Source: an uncultured Bacteroidales bacterium (GTDB lineage: Bacteria; Bacteroidota; Bacteroidia; Bacteroidales; Paludibacteraceae). Taken from it: a stretch of DNA of 64,000 bases. Of this stretch, positions 53,572-63,808 are shown piece after piece. Position 1 is the stretch's first letter. Every line of letters begins with the position of its first letter. The notes below the pieces were generated by a model that saw nothing but the letters and a program-made list of their open reading frames with translations, made no database searches and was not told where the DNA came from. The DNA lies in contig ONEZ01000001.1 in assembly GCA_900316995.1 (NCBI GenBank), positions 86,252 through 150,251 on the forward strand, given 5' to 3'. The position numbers were made by a program, and so were the translations under genes.

Positions 53572-54525
53572 TTAGTATACCGCCTCACAAATTTTTCTGA
53601 TATTGTCACTTTCACCCAGTGTGTAGAAGTGAAGACTTGGCACGCCAAACTCCATTAGCTGCTTAGCTTGAATTATGGTCCATTCCACTCCGGCTTCACG
53701 AGCCTCTGCGTTACTTTTGCAACTCTTAATTCTATTCACAAGGTCTTGTGGCAAATCGATATTAAAGGTCTGTGGGAGTACGTTTATATCATTTAGAGTG
53801 GATATGGGTTTTATACCAGGTACAATAGGAATGTCAATGCCGTTACTACGGCAGAGCTTTACAAAATCAAAATACTTTTGATTATCAAAAAACATCTGTG
53901 TTACAGCATACTCTGCGCCCAGACTCACTTTCTCCTTCAGATAAAACAGGTCTGTCTCCATATTCTGCGCCTCAAGGTGCTTTTCCGGGTAGCAAGCCAC
54001 GCCCATTGAGAAATGAGTAGGCTTAGGAGTTTTAATTGTATCATCAAGATATCTGCCGCTATTCATAGCGTTAATCTGCTGCATCAGGTCTGTGGTGTGG
54101 CGGTGTCCGTCCTCTTTGGGCATAAACACACGTGAACCCTTCTGAGGGTCTCCACGTAGCACAAACAGATTGTCAATATCAAGAAAGTCAAGGTCAATGA
54201 GCAGATTTTCTGTCTCTTCACGGTTAAGACCGCTACAGATTATATGAGGCACAACGTCTATACCATACTTAAAGTGTATAGCCGCCGCGGTGGCCACCGA
54301 TGACGGACGCTTACGCACCACTCTACGTTCTATAGTACCGTCAGGTTTTGTCTTATATACCGTATCTGCGGCATGACTTGTTATATTGATGTAGCTTGGA
54401 TTAAAATCAAGAAGATTATCCACCGCTTTATAGATTGCATCTATGCCCTTGCCCTTTAACGGTGGCAAAAGCTCAAATGTAAAGAGCGGTGATTTTGCGT
54501 TTCTTAGTTTTTCTGCTATATTCAT
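53572..54525 (-). CDS. metF: Methylenetetrahydrofolate reductase
   Basis: The 317-residue FAD enzyme reduces 5,10-methylene-THF to 5-methyl-THF, the methyl donor for MetH. The start is ATG at 54525 (MNIAEKLRNAKSPLFTFELLPP); the longer TTG start at 54549 is less likely. Core motifs are VVPHIICSG, FVLRGDP and YAVTQMFFDN. It lies 20 bases after metH, and the pair works in sequence in methionine synthesis. Confidence 0.95.
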   Translation of the reverse strand: MNIAEKLRNAKSPLFTFELLPPLKGKGIDAIYKAVDNLLDFNPSYINITSHAADTVYKTKPDGTIERRVVRKRPSSVATAAAIHFKYGIDVVPHIICSGLNREETENLLIDLDFLDIDNLFVLRGDPQKGSRVFMPKEDGHRHTTDLMQQINAMNSGRYLDDTIKTPKPTHFSMGVACYPEKHLEAQNMETDLFYLKEKVSLGAEYAVTQMFFDNQKYFDFVKLCRSNGIDIPIVPGIKPISTLNDINVLPQTFNIDLPQDLVNRIKSCKSNAEAREAGVEWTIIQAKQLMEFGVPSLHFYTLGESDNIRKICEAVY

Positions 54526-54545
54526 ATTTATGTTGTATTTAACTG

Positions 54546-57500
54546 TCAAAAGTATTTTGCGTGATCATTTGAAAAATAAAAGCCACACACAGATGATACT
54601 GGCTGCATCATATCAGACTCTGTGAGAGTTATACCGGTATGAGCAGTGACGTTTAGAATCTTGAACAAGCGACGCTTCATGGAGTGTTCAGGAAGGCAGC
54701 TGTATCCTATGGCAGGACGTATTCCTTTGTTAAAGCCCCACCACTCTGTACGCATCCTCCTAAACAGCCACTCAGACAAAGCTTCAACTATGCGGTCTGC
54801 CAAAAGCTGTGCTGACATTGCCTCCACATCAAGTCCGGCGCTTTTGTACTTCTCAATGATAGATGCGGCATCTACAGTGGCGGCAAACATTCCTATGTGG
54901 TCTCCGTCTGGTGATATGAAGTCACTTAGGCTTACGCCGTCTTTACGCTCAAAGCCAAAGGTCTCTACGCCGCAACACGGGCATTCACATGTATTAACCA
55001 CCACCACTCCACTACTCTGACGTGCCGGAAATATGGCGACCACGGCTTTGAGCGTAAACGCAGAGGCGTTCTCCGCAATAATCCGTTTGGCGGCATCAAA
55101 AAGCTCATCCGCCTCTGCCGCTGGAATTTTCCAGGCGGCGGCGTAAGCCTTCCAGTTCACCAGCTCCACAACAGCCTCAAAATCAATATCATCTACAACC
55201 CTGACACCTGTAAACGAAGGCTCGTACAACCTCTCTGTTTTCCAATCAATATGTACTGATTTATCTGCCTCAAAAGGTTTGTGGCTCTTTACAGCCTCAC
55301 GCACCTCACTATAGTGGCGTTTTATATAATCCTTATAATCTGAGGTTTGAAGTATATTACTAAGAATCTGCACATTACGGCTCGCATCGGTGGAATGAAC
55401 CACTATACCACTGTACATGGTGTCAATAAACATGGCAGTATGTGTCTCAGATGTAGTGGCGCCACCCACTACAAGTGGAATATCTATGCCACGGTTTTGC
55501 ATCTCTTCAGCCACGTGTACCATCTGCGCTAAAGAAGGTGTTATAAGACCGCTGACACAAACAGCTACTGCATTACTTCTAACCGCCTCATCCACTATGA
55601 CATTTGCAGGCACCATAACCCCCAAATCTATCACATTGAAGCCGTTACATGTAAGCACCACACCCACAATATTCTTTCCTATGTCATGAACGTCACCTTT
55701 AACGGTGGCAAGCACAATATTCTTTTTTAATGCGGACGAACTACCCTGCGGGATATGCGGCAGTATGTAACTTACAGCCTTTTTCATTACAGACGCACTC
55801 TTAACCACTTGTGGAAGAAACATCTTACCCTCGCCAAAAAGCTTGCCCACAGTGGTAATGCCCTCCATAAGAACCTTTTCCACTATCTCAAGCGGAGCAT
55901 ATTTTTGCAATGCTTCATTAACATCAGCCTCTATAAACTCTGTGGAGCCGCTAACCAGCGCGTTTTGCAACCGCTGTTCCACACCACCTGTACGTTCCGC
56001 TTTTTCTACAGATACAGTCTCCTTACTCTGAACCAAGGTTTTAGCATACTCTATCAGTGCATCAGTGGCAGCATCGGAGCTGTTAAGCACCACATCGGTG
56101 ACCTTTTGCCTAAGCGTTGGCTCTATATTATCATAAACTTGGAGCATTTGAGGGTTTACAATGGCCATGTCCAGCCCTGCCTGCACCGCATAGTAGAGAA
56201 AAACACTATGCATTGCCTCACGCACCACATTATTGCCTCTAAATGCAAAAGATAGGTTACTAACGCCTCCGCTCACCTTAGCGCCTGGCAAATTTGCCTT
56301 AATATACTTGACGGTTTCAATAAAGTCAACCGCATAATTATTATGTTCTTTTATACCGGTGGCTATAGTAAGAATATTAGGATCAAATATAATGTCTGTC
56401 GATGCAAAGCCAACCTCCTCTGTAAGAATCTTATAGGCACGACTGCAAATCTGGCATCGGCGACTGTAGGTGGTAGCCTGCCCCTGCTCATCAAACGCCA
56501 TGACAATTACCGCTGCGCCAAACTCTTTTATATATTTAGCGTGGTTAACAAACACATCATGCCCCTCTTTGAGAGATATGGAGTTCACAACCGCCTTACC
56601 TTGCGTATGTTTAAGAGCCTCCTCTATAACACCCCAGTCTGACGAGTCAATCATCACAGGTACTTTGGCAATATATGGGTCAGCCCCTGCCAGATGCAGA
56701 AACTCTGCCATACATTCCTTGGCGTTAAGCATGGCGTCATCCATACAGATGTCAATAACCTGCGCTCCTCCTTCCACCTGACGACGTGCTATAATTAACG
56801 CCTCATCAAAATTACGCTCAGCAATAAGACGTGCAAATTTTTTGGAGCCTGCCACATTTGTACGCTCGCCTACATATACAAAATCAGTAAAAAGGCAAGG
56901 TTCAAGCCCCGCAAGACGTGTGGTCTCAGGAATCTTAACAGGAGTGTGAGGTTGATATTGCTTAGAGAGAGCCGCAATACGTGCTATATGTTCCGGAGTG
57001 GTTCCGCAGCAGCCACCTACTATGTTGAGAAGACCTTGTTCAAAGAATGGCCGCATAGCCTCTGCCATGCTATCCGGTGTTTCTGAATAGTTACCCTGTT
57101 CATCTGGAAAACCAGCATTTGGATGCGCACTGATATAGCAGTCAGCAACCTCTGACAGAGTCTTTATGTGCGGCAACATATCACTGGCGCCAAAAGAGCA
57201 GTTAAGCCCTATTGAAAAAGGTTTGAATGGCGCCACTGTGATGGCAAACGCCTCCAGCGTCTGACCAGTAAGCAACCTGCCGTTCTTCTCCACAGTAGCA
57301 CTAACCATTACAGGCAACTCTGGCGCAGCCTCACGAGCAGCAGTAAGAGCAGCCTTCAAGTTAAGAGTGTCAAAAAAAGTTTCAAAAAGTAGCAGGTCAA
57401 CACCACACTCTTTAAGCGTGGTTATCTGTAATTTGTAGTTATCATGCAACTCACTAAAGAGTGCATCACTCATTGTAAGGGTTTTGGAAGTAGGACCAAT

Positions 57501-57788
57501 ACTACCCGCAACGTATATTTTGCGTTCTGTACACTCATCTGCAGCCATTCTTGCTACGGCTGCAAACGTCTGGTTGCGTTCAACAATATCACAACCCTCA
57601 TTTGCAGTAAATGTGTTAGTTGATATAATGTCAGCCCCAGCCTCAATATACATACGATGCACTTTAAGCACCGCATCCGCAACGTCACGGGTTGATGATG
57701 TAACACTCACACCCATACGTTGTAGCATGGTGCCCATGGCACCATCAAGTATGACTATATTCTTGTTGTTATTTTTCTTCTTCAACAT
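54546..57788 (-). CDS. metH: Cobalamin-dependent methionine synthase
   Basis: The 1080-residue enzyme transfers methyl from 5-methyl-THF to homocysteine via B12. The homocysteine domain has GLNCSFGA and [10 protein letters not shown] (zinc Cys). The folate domain follows ([19 protein letters not shown]), then the B12 domain with [10 protein letters not shown] (cobalamin His), and an activation domain ([18 protein letters not shown]). It is shorter than E. coli MetH (1227). The ATG at 57788 lies inside the end of the FISUMP gene, which makes a 20-base overlap. Confidence 0.95.
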   Translation of the reverse strand: MLKKKNNNKNIVILDGAMGTMLQRMGVSVTSSTRDVADAVLKVHRMYIEAGADIISTNTFTANEGCDIVERNQTFAAVARMAADECTERKIYVAGSIGPTSKTLTMSDALFSELHDNYKLQITTLKECGVDLLLFETFFDTLNLKAALTAAREAAPELPVMVSATVEKNGRLLTGQTLEAFAITVAPFKPFSIGLNCSFGASDMLPHIKTLSEVADCYISAHPNAGFPDEQGNYSETPDSMAEAMRPFFEQGLLNIVGGCCGTTPEHIARIAALSKQYQPHTPVKIPETTRLAGLEPCLFTDFVYVGERTNVAGSKKFARLIAERNFDEALIIARRQVEGGAQVIDICMDDAMLNAKECMAEFLHLAGADPYIAKVPVMIDSSDWGVIEEALKHTQGKAVVNSISLKEGHDVFVNHAKYIKEFGAAVIVMAFDEQGQATTYSRRCQICSRAYKILTEEVGFASTDIIFDPNILTIATGIKEHNNYAVDFIETVKYIKANLPGAKVSGGVSNLSFAFRGNNVVREAMHSVFLYYAVQAGLDMAIVNPQMLQVYDNIEPTLRQKVTDVVLNSSDAATDALIEYAKTLVQSKETVSVEKAERTGGVEQRLQNALVSGSTEFIEADVNEALQKYAPLEIVEKVLMEGITTVGKLFGEGKMFLPQVVKSASVMKKAVSYILPHIPQGSSSALKKNIVLATVKGDVHDIGKNIVGVVLTCNGFNVIDLGVMVPANVIVDEAVRSNAVAVCVSGLITPSLAQMVHVAEEMQNRGIDIPLVVGGATTSETHTAMFIDTMYSGIVVHSTDASRNVQILSNILQTSDYKDYIKRHYSEVREAVKSHKPFEADKSVHIDWKTERLYEPSFTGVRVVDDIDFEAVVELVNWKAYAAAWKIPAAEADELFDAAKRIIAENASAFTLKAVVAIFPARQSSGVVVVNTCECPCCGVETFGFERKDGVSLSDFISPDGDHIGMFAATVDAASIIEKYKSAGLDVEAMSAQLLADRIVEALSEWLFRRMRTEWWGFNKGIRPAIGYSCLPEHSMKRRLFKILNVTAHTGITLTESDMMQPVSSVCGFYFSNDHAKYF

Positions 57789-58548
57789 CACGAACACAAC
57801 GTACAGAGAATCCAAATCCACGTCTGTACGGCTCTGATATAAGCGCAGATTCTGTATTAGAGAGCGCTCTTGTATAAACTGCAAAGTTTATATTTGGCAA
57901 GAACGTTGAGGCCCACCAGAAGCCCTGCTCACCTTGGAACTTAAACTCCCCATTAGGGCGACGGTCACCCGCCGGAAGTGCAGAAAATCCTGATATATTG
58001 TTCATTTTAAGGAAAGTGTCCTTTGCTCCAATATCACCTGGATCATCATCATCATGCTCAGCCCAAAGTTTATTATCAGCCATGGCCTTTGCCACCTTGT
58101 TACCACTGTGGGTTTCATCATAGTTCCAGCCGTTATATGTCATATAAGCTTCAAGCTTACGCCAGTCGTCCTCTGTTGCAACACGCCACCCCTCTGGTGC
58201 AAGTTTCCCGCTTTGAACCGCATAAAAGTTATAAAGCGCGCCGTATGTAACGTAAGAGTTTGCAGTAAGGGCTTCTTGAGCGTCCCCTGTAAAATCATAC
58301 ACACACCACGCACCCTTGGCCGTACTGTCTGCAAATATCCACTGCTCATCTGTAGCAGTGTATGATATCGGAGTACCATCATTGTAGTGAGTAACCTTAA
58401 GGTTCTCAACCATCCACTCCTGATAACCGTACCTGACAATGGTATATTCATTACCATCAATATCTTTTACAGTATTCTCCTTGCCACAACTTGTAAATAA
58501 AAGCATTGAGAACAATGCAGAAGCCAAAACGTAAAAAGATTTTTTCAT
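57769..58548 (-). CDS. FISUMP-domain lipoprotein
   Basis: The 259-residue lipoprotein has a lipobox (LLFTSCGK, Cys21) and a Fibrobacter-succinogenes-major-paralogous domain: YGYQEWMVENLKVTHYNDGTP, ALYNFYAV, WRVATEDDW and [10 protein letters not shown]. These are surface proteins of unknown role. It has its own promoter upstream, and its 3' end covers the metH start, an odd pairing. Confidence 0.9.
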   Translation of the reverse strand: MKKSFYVLASALFSMLLFTSCGKENTVKDIDGNEYTIVRYGYQEWMVENLKVTHYNDGTPISYTATDEQWIFADSTAKGAWCVYDFTGDAQEALTANSYVTYGALYNFYAVQSGKLAPEGWRVATEDDWRKLEAYMTYNGWNYDETHSGNKVAKAMADNKLWAEHDDDDPGDIGAKDTFLKMNNISGFSALPAGDRRPNGEFKFQGEQGFWWASTFLPNINFAVYTRALSNTESALISEPYRRGFGFSVRCVRDVEEEK

Positions 58549-58588
58549 ATTGCAAATGTTTTTCGGTTTTTAATAACAGATTAGCATG

Positions 58589-58619
58589 CAAATTTAGCAA
58601 TTTTATTTTTGCCGTGCAA
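58589..58619 (-). promoter_or_regulatory. Promoter of the FISUMP gene
   Basis: TAAATTTG (58589-58596, minus strand) with TTG (58617-58619) 20 bases upstream; the -33 box lies in the 3' end of the upstream gene. Confidence 0.6.
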
Positions 58620-59373
58620 GAGATGGCACAAGAGAATCTCTCACGAGTGTAAAATCCGGTTCTATGGAGAGCGCTCTACTATAACAGGCGCTGACATTGT
58701 CAAAATCCTTTTCCAATTTATAACAATCTGCCAAGCAGAGCAATGCATGTAAAAACATCCAGTTACGAACATCTTTATGCTCATCTGTCATAATTTTAAT
58801 GGCGCTATTGTATGCTTTTCTGGCGTTAATTTTAGAACCGCCCATAATGGTGGGCATATAATGCATAACATTACCATACTCCAACTGAGAGAACCAGCAG
58901 CCTGGAGCCGCATTAACAGCCCCTTTTGCATTGCTCACACTGCGCCAACCGTTAATGATGGCTCTTGCGGCGTTAAGTTTTATCTGATATGCCAGAAACG
59001 CTGAATAATATGAGCGAGCCTTGGACTCAAGCATTGTACGGGTAACGGTTTTGCCCGGCACAGTCTCTATAGAGAGTTCAAACTTATCCAAATCATCAAA
59101 CGCCGCATCAAGTGCTTCATCGGCACCCTTGCAAATGGTGTCACTAACACACCATGCCACATAACCGTACTGCAATGACAGGAGAAAATCAAGAGAATCC
59201 ACCGATGAAGGTGACAGCCTGTGCATACTGTCAATAATGGGTTTCCATCCGCTAATATCATTCCTGACATAGAGCGAATAGACTGAATCCGACAGGCTTT
59301 CCAGTGGTTCCGCCGCCTCAACAACAAATGTGGAAAGAATCACGGCCAAAAATATGTGCAACCATTTTCTCAT
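58603..59373 (-). CDS. Secreted TPR-like hypothetical protein
   Basis: The 256-residue protein starts at ATG 59373 (MRKWLHIFLAVILSTFVVEA), a signal peptide, and overlaps the PrsW stop (ATGA). The C-terminal 100 residues look like TPR helices (NWMFLHALLCLADCYKLEKD, ACYSRALSIEPD). Relatives are seen as periplasmic tetratricopeptide proteins with no assigned job. A start GTG at 59382 is less likely. Confidence 0.78.
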   Translation of the reverse strand: MRKWLHIFLAVILSTFVVEAAEPLESLSDSVYSLYVRNDISGWKPIIDSMHRLSPSSVDSLDFLLSLQYGYVAWCVSDTICKGADEALDAAFDDLDKFELSIETVPGKTVTRTMLESKARSYYSAFLAYQIKLNAARAIINGWRSVSNAKGAVNAAPGCWFSQLEYGNVMHYMPTIMGGSKINARKAYNSAIKIMTDEHKDVRNWMFLHALLCLADCYKLEKDFDNVSACYSRALSIEPDFTLVRDSLVPSLARQK

Positions 59374-60071
59374 AACCTCCACTGATCCTCCTCATTTAGT
59401 TTCTTCATTCTTCTAAACCCTACAACCCACATTATAATCACAAAAATGTAGAACAGCATAACTATAAAGGCGCTGAAAGTCTCATTCACCGATGCCAGGT
59501 CACTGGAATACATAAGTAGGAAGTCATAGATTCCATGCAACAAAATGGCCCATATAAGACCGCTCACTAAATATAGAGAAGCTCTTTTTCTTGAGAATCT
59601 GGCGATACCAGCACCATATCCCATTGCAATTGCAAACAGAGTATGAGCCGGAACAGCAAAAAACGCCCTTGCACGGGCAATGCTGACAGCCTGCCCCACA
59701 TCCTGATAAATATATAGAACATTCTCAACAAAGGCAAAGCCCAGCGACACATACACAGCGTAAACAATGCCGTCAAAACGTTCGTCAAAATTAGGATTAT
59801 TCCAGAAGAGTTTGTAGAAGAAGAAGAATTTTGAGCACTCTTCAATAACAGCTGCGCTCACAAAAGCTCTCAGAAAAACATTCGTTTCAATGTCAACGCC
59901 TGAAAGATCTAAAATTTCATGGACTAAAATGACCACAACAGCCGAGAACATACCCGCCGCAAAAGCCTTCAGAAGCTCTTTCAGAGGTTCCTTATTAAAT
60001 TTGTCACGTTTATAAATATAAACCGCAATGACAAATATGGGAATAAAGGCAAGAAGTAGAATATATCTCAT
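59370..60071 (-). CDS. PrsW-family membrane protease
   Basis: The 233-residue multi-pass protein has the PrsW signatures AAVIEECSKFFFFY (EExxK type), FAVPAHTLFAIAMGYG and HGIYDFLLM. PrsW in Bacillus cleaves an anti-sigma factor; the target here is unknown. It is first in a two-gene run with the TPR protein. Confidence 0.9.
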   Translation of the reverse strand: MRYILLLAFIPIFVIAVYIYKRDKFNKEPLKELLKAFAAGMFSAVVVILVHEILDLSGVDIETNVFLRAFVSAAVIEECSKFFFFYKLFWNNPNFDERFDGIVYAVYVSLGFAFVENVLYIYQDVGQAVSIARARAFFAVPAHTLFAIAMGYGAGIARFSRKRASLYLVSGLIWAILLHGIYDFLLMYSSDLASVNETFSAFIVMLFYIFVIIMWVVGFRRMKKLNEEDQWRL

Positions 60072-60090
60072 ACAGATGGTTTATACCCTG

Positions 60091-60120
60091 CAAAAGTAAC
60101 ACTTTTTTTGTTGCTCACAA
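60091..60120 (-). promoter_or_regulatory. Promoter of the PrsW gene
   Basis: TACTTTTG (60091-60098, minus strand) with TTG (60118-60120), 19 bases apart, 20 bases before the ATG. Confidence 0.6.
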
Positions 60121-60122
60121 AA

Positions 60123-62297
60123 TCAAACTGGGTCAATATCCGCATAAACAGTAATAGAGCCGTAATTTCTCAGCGTCTCTTTTATCGCATAACCTATAAA
60201 CGCCTTAGATTCAGAGATTGACACTGACGGCATAATTTTCACCACTATGCGCCTTATATTGTAGTCGCTAATCTTTGCCACTGGCGGCATACCAGGACCC
60301 AGGATGCAGCCTGGCATCTTTTTCCCAAGCACCGATGCCAGCATCTGCGCAGATGACGACACTGCGTTAAGATTCTTACCTTTCACATATATGAACGCCA
60401 TCCGGCTGAACGGCGGATATGAAAGCGCTCTGCGCACCGCAATCTGCTCATCATAAAAAGCCTGATAATCAGAGTTCACCACCTGCTGCACAATAGGATA
60501 TGAGGCATGAGACGTCTGCATAACCACTTCACCCCTCCTTAATTTTCTACCACACCTGCCAGCCACTTGTAGCAGTGTCTGAAAGCTCTGCTCCGATGAG
60601 CGGAAATCAGGGTAATCAATAAGCGTATCAGCGTTAATTATACCCACAAGTGACACATTGCTAAAGTCAAGTCCTTTTGAAACCATCTGGGTGCCAAGCA
60701 TAATCTGAGCCTTTCCATCGGCAAAGTCACCCAATATACGCTCGTATGAATTTTTTCCCGATGCGCTGTCTAAATCAAGACGCAGAATGGAGACATCGGG
60801 GAACATATTGTGCAAAACCTCCTCCACCCTCTCTGTGCCGTAACCTCTGGTATCAATATCTCCGCCACATACAGGGCAGAAGAGAGGCATAGGCTCCTTA
60901 TGTCCGCAGTAGTGACAGGAGAGATACTCACCCGCCTTATGGTAAGTTAAAGTAACGGAGCAAGAGCCGCATCGGGGAGTCCATCCGCAGCTTGGGCAAC
61001 ACACACTTGTGGAGTGTCCTCTTCTGTTATGAAAAAGTATAACCTGCTCACCACGCTCCAGAGCAGCCTTAATCTTGTCACGCAAAACCCAAGAGAACAT
61101 CTCTACGAACTTGCGTTTGCGCCTCTCCGTCACCATGTCAACCACGGTCACCTCTGGCGGCTCTATATCACCGTAGCGGCTGTTCAGTTCCACAAGCCCC
61201 CAACGGCCTGTCAGTGCGTTATAATAGGCCTCCACACTCGGAGAGGCTGAGCCCATAAGTACATTGGCTCCAGTCAGTTTGCCAAGCATAAGTGCCGTAT
61301 TGCCCGCGTGATAGCGTGGAGCTGGTTCTTGTTGCTTATAGCTCAGATCATGCTGCTCATCAATAATAATCAGCCCTAAATTCTTAAATGACAGGAATAT
61401 TGAAGACCTGACGCCAAGCACCACCTTGCAACGCTCACCCTCCATAGCCTCATTATAGACTTCTGCACGCTCCTGTTCATTAAATTTAGAGTGATATACA
61501 AACAAGGCATCACCCAGAACGCGCTCGAGACGTGCCTTAAGCTGAGTTGTAAGCGCAATCTCAGGTACAAGATAAAGGACCTGCCTGCCCTGCGCTATAG
61601 CATCCTTAATCAATTTCACGTAAATCTCTGTCTTCCCGCTCGAAGTCACACCTTTGAGCAGTACAGGTTTGCTTTGTGCAAACAGCTGCTTTATCTCATC
61701 ATACGCCCTCTGCTGTGCGTCTGTAAAAGAGCTCTCCTTAACTATAGGCTCATTATATGAGAACCGACTTTTCTCTGCTGTGAATTTTTCTATAACACCC
61801 TTCTTTTCAAGCAGGTTCACCACCGCCGCCGATGCCACCTCCAACGCCTCGCTCAGGCTCACAACCCGCTGACAGGACTCACGCTCCAAAAAGTCAATAA
61901 GGCACTGCTGCTTGGCTGTAGGCTTATGCTCATAACCGCTCAATAACCTAACAGCAATAAAAGTACGGCTTCTGTAGGAATTATTATAGAGAGCCGTAGG
62001 AATTGCCGCCTTTAGGACATCGCCAATTTTGCACATATAGTACTTGGCAATCCACTGCCAAAGTTCTATCTGCTCACCACTTACGATAGGTCCGTTACTA
62101 AGTACTCCAAGCACAGGTTTGTAGTTAATTCCCTCCTCTGCATCATCATGTAATCTCAGCACAATACCGTTGTAGAACTTCCTACCTAAGGTCACACGCA
62201 CAAGCGCCCCCTGCCGCACCACGGCAGATAGAGCCTCTGGCACCAAATATGTATAACATTTGGGAACGGCAAGGGGAAGAATTACATCTATATACAC
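60123..62297 (-). CDS. priA: Primosomal helicase PriA
   Basis: The 724-residue replication-restart helicase has Walker A GVTSSGKTEIY, VPEIALTTQL, the DEQH box (IIDEQHDLSYK, DEEH in many) and eight zinc-binding Cys in CPSC, CGSC, CHYC and CPVC pairs (about residues 435-475). Length fits. It stands alone between PrsW and the structured element. Confidence 0.96.
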   Translation of the reverse strand: MYIDVILPLAVPKCYTYLVPEALSAVVRQGALVRVTLGRKFYNGIVLRLHDDAEEGINYKPVLGVLSNGPIVSGEQIELWQWIAKYYMCKIGDVLKAAIPTALYNNSYRSRTFIAVRLLSGYEHKPTAKQQCLIDFLERESCQRVVSLSEALEVASAAVVNLLEKKGVIEKFTAEKSRFSYNEPIVKESSFTDAQQRAYDEIKQLFAQSKPVLLKGVTSSGKTEIYVKLIKDAIAQGRQVLYLVPEIALTTQLKARLERVLGDALFVYHSKFNEQERAEVYNEAMEGERCKVVLGVRSSIFLSFKNLGLIIIDEQHDLSYKQQEPAPRYHAGNTALMLGKLTGANVLMGSASPSVEAYYNALTGRWGLVELNSRYGDIEPPEVTVVDMVTERRKRKFVEMFSWVLRDKIKAALERGEQVILFHNRRGHSTSVCCPSCGWTPRCGSCSVTLTYHKAGEYLSCHYCGHKEPMPLFCPVCGGDIDTRGYGTERVEEVLHNMFPDVSILRLDLDSASGKNSYERILGDFADGKAQIMLGTQMVSKGLDFSNVSLVGIINADTLIDYPDFRSSEQSFQTLLQVAGRCGRKLRRGEVVMQTSHASYPIVQQVVNSDYQAFYDEQIAVRRALSYPPFSRMAFIYVKGKNLNAVSSSAQMLASVLGKKMPGCILGPGMPPVAKISDYNIRRIVVKIMPSVSISESKAFIGYAIKETLRNYGSITVYADIDPV

Positions 62298-62322
62298 ACT
62301 GAATAAGGATTTAAGGTTTACT

Positions 62323-62469
62323 TATCCAGCAGTGAAAGTCCATTTTGAGGTCTCTCCACCCACGGAGAGATATAGTGGGAGGGGCCCATAGGGTCACAGA
62401 CCCGTATGGGAGGGACGAAGCTCCTCACAGAGGAGCTGAGCCCGAAAAATGGATTTTCACTACTGGATA
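62323..62469. repeat. 147-bp inverted-repeat element with cloverleaf-like folding
   Basis: 24-base ends (62323-62346 and 62446-62469) pair with only two mismatches. Inside are three hairpins: TCTCTCC/GGAGAGA (62351-62370), CCCATAGGGT/ACCC-TATGGG (62385-62410) and AGCTCCTC/GAGGAGCT (62419-62437). It has no supported gene. It could be a non-autonomous mobile element (MITE) with long terminal inverted repeats, or a structured RNA. Both strands would fold similarly. Confidence 0.75.
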
Positions 62470-62480
62470 TTGTAAATTAA

Positions 62481-62503
62481 AGCCTCGGTTTAATGCCGAG
62501 GCT
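62481..62503 (-). terminator. Terminator after nqrF
   Basis: A perfect 8-bp stem AGCCTCGG / CCGAGGCT with a seven-base loop, followed on the minus strand by TTTAATTT, seven bases after the nqrF stop. Confidence 0.8.
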
Positions 62504-62509
62504 CTAATA

Positions 62510-63802
62510 TTATCCGCCAAAATTATCAAATGAAATCATATCATCTTCAACACCAAGGCTGTGAAGCAAATCAAGCACTGTCTTTGCCATCATTGGAGGA
62601 CCGCAGAGGTAGTACTCAATATCTTCAGGCTCTTCATGCTGCTTTAGGTATGTATCACCCATAACAGGAGCAATAAAGCCAGCGGTATATTTCACGCCCA
62701 TTGCATCTGCCTTTGGATCCGGACGGTCAAGTGCCAGATGGAAGTGGAAATTAGGATACTCCTTTTCAAGAGCAAGGAAATCCTCCATAAAGAACACCTC
62801 ATCAATAGCACGGGCACCATAGAAATAGTGCATCTCACGGTCACGAGTGTGAAGAGTCTTGAGCATGTGCATAATCTGAGCACGCAGAGGAGCCATACCG
62901 GCGCCACCTCCAACCCAAATCATCTCACGTTTGCTGTCAAAGTGAGGATGGAATTCACCATAAGGACCGCTCATAATAACCTTATCACCAGGTTTGAGTG
63001 AGAAGATGTATGTGGAAGCTATACCGCAAGGCACATCCTGGAAACCAGGACCCTGCTCTTTAGGCTTGAACGGAGGAGTGGCTATACGAACTGTAAGAGT
63101 AATGATGTCACCCTCATCAGGATAGTTAGCCATAGAGTAAGCACGGATTGTAGGCTCTGTATTCTTCTGTTTGAGGCCGAACAATCCAAACTTCTCCCAA
63201 GCAGGAACGTAAAGGTCACCTATCAAGCTACGATCAAAGTCTGCGTAGTTAATGTCATATTCAGGAATCTTAATCTGAGCGTATGAGCCTGGGACAAAGT
63301 CCATGTGCTCACCTGCAGGCAGTTTAACCTTAAACTCTTTAATAAAGGTGGCTACATTCTTATTGGAAATAACCTCACACTCCCACTCTTTAACACCAAG
63401 TACAGACTCTGGCACTTTAACTGCCATATCACCCTTAACCTTAACCTGGCAACCCAAGCGCCAGTTATCCTTTACCTGACGACGAGAGAAGTGAACAGCC
63501 TCAGTAGGCAGAATTTCACCACCACCTTCTGTAACCTGACAGCGGCACTGGCCGCAGGCACCTTTACCACCACAAGCAGAAGGCAGGAACACGCCCTGGC
63601 TCTGAAGAGCGCCGAGCAATGTGCCACCTGATGTAACCTCTACAGGGTTCTCCCCATTAAGCGTCAGCTTAACAGGACCCGACGGCGACAAATACCTCTT
63701 GGCAACAAGAAGCAGAACTACAAGAAGCAGTATAACAACCAAAAAGACCGCCACACTGGTTCCAACCATCGCCATATTTATTGCTAAAAAAGTCATTTTC
63801 AT
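62510..63802 (-). CDS. nqrF: Na+-translocating NADH:quinone reductase subunit F
   Basis: The 430-residue subunit takes electrons from NADH. It has one N-terminal helix, a 2Fe-2S ferredoxin domain (SACGGKGACGQCRCQV) and an FAD/NADH domain (RAYSMANYP for FAD; VGGGAGMAPLRAQ for NADH; YLCGPPMM). It is the last subunit of the complex, which exports Na+ in respiration. The start is six bases after the nqrE stop. Confidence 0.96.
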   Translation of the reverse strand: MKMTFLAINMAMVGTSVAVFLVVILLLVVLLLVAKRYLSPSGPVKLTLNGENPVEVTSGGTLLGALQSQGVFLPSACGGKGACGQCRCQVTEGGGEILPTEAVHFSRRQVKDNWRLGCQVKVKGDMAVKVPESVLGVKEWECEVISNKNVATFIKEFKVKLPAGEHMDFVPGSYAQIKIPEYDINYADFDRSLIGDLYVPAWEKFGLFGLKQKNTEPTIRAYSMANYPDEGDIITLTVRIATPPFKPKEQGPGFQDVPCGIASTYIFSLKPGDKVIMSGPYGEFHPHFDSKREMIWVGGGAGMAPLRAQIMHMLKTLHTRDREMHYFYGARAIDEVFFMEDFLALEKEYPNFHFHLALDRPDPKADAMGVKYTAGFIAPVMGDTYLKQHEEPEDIEYYLCGPPMMAKTVLDLLHSLGVEDDMISFDNFGG

Positions 63803-63808
63803 ATAGCA

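Noticed and set aside
62345-62533. Possible 62-residue protein across the structured element
   Set aside because: The frame is made of the hairpin sequences and runs through the nqrF terminator; no ribosome site or protein pattern.
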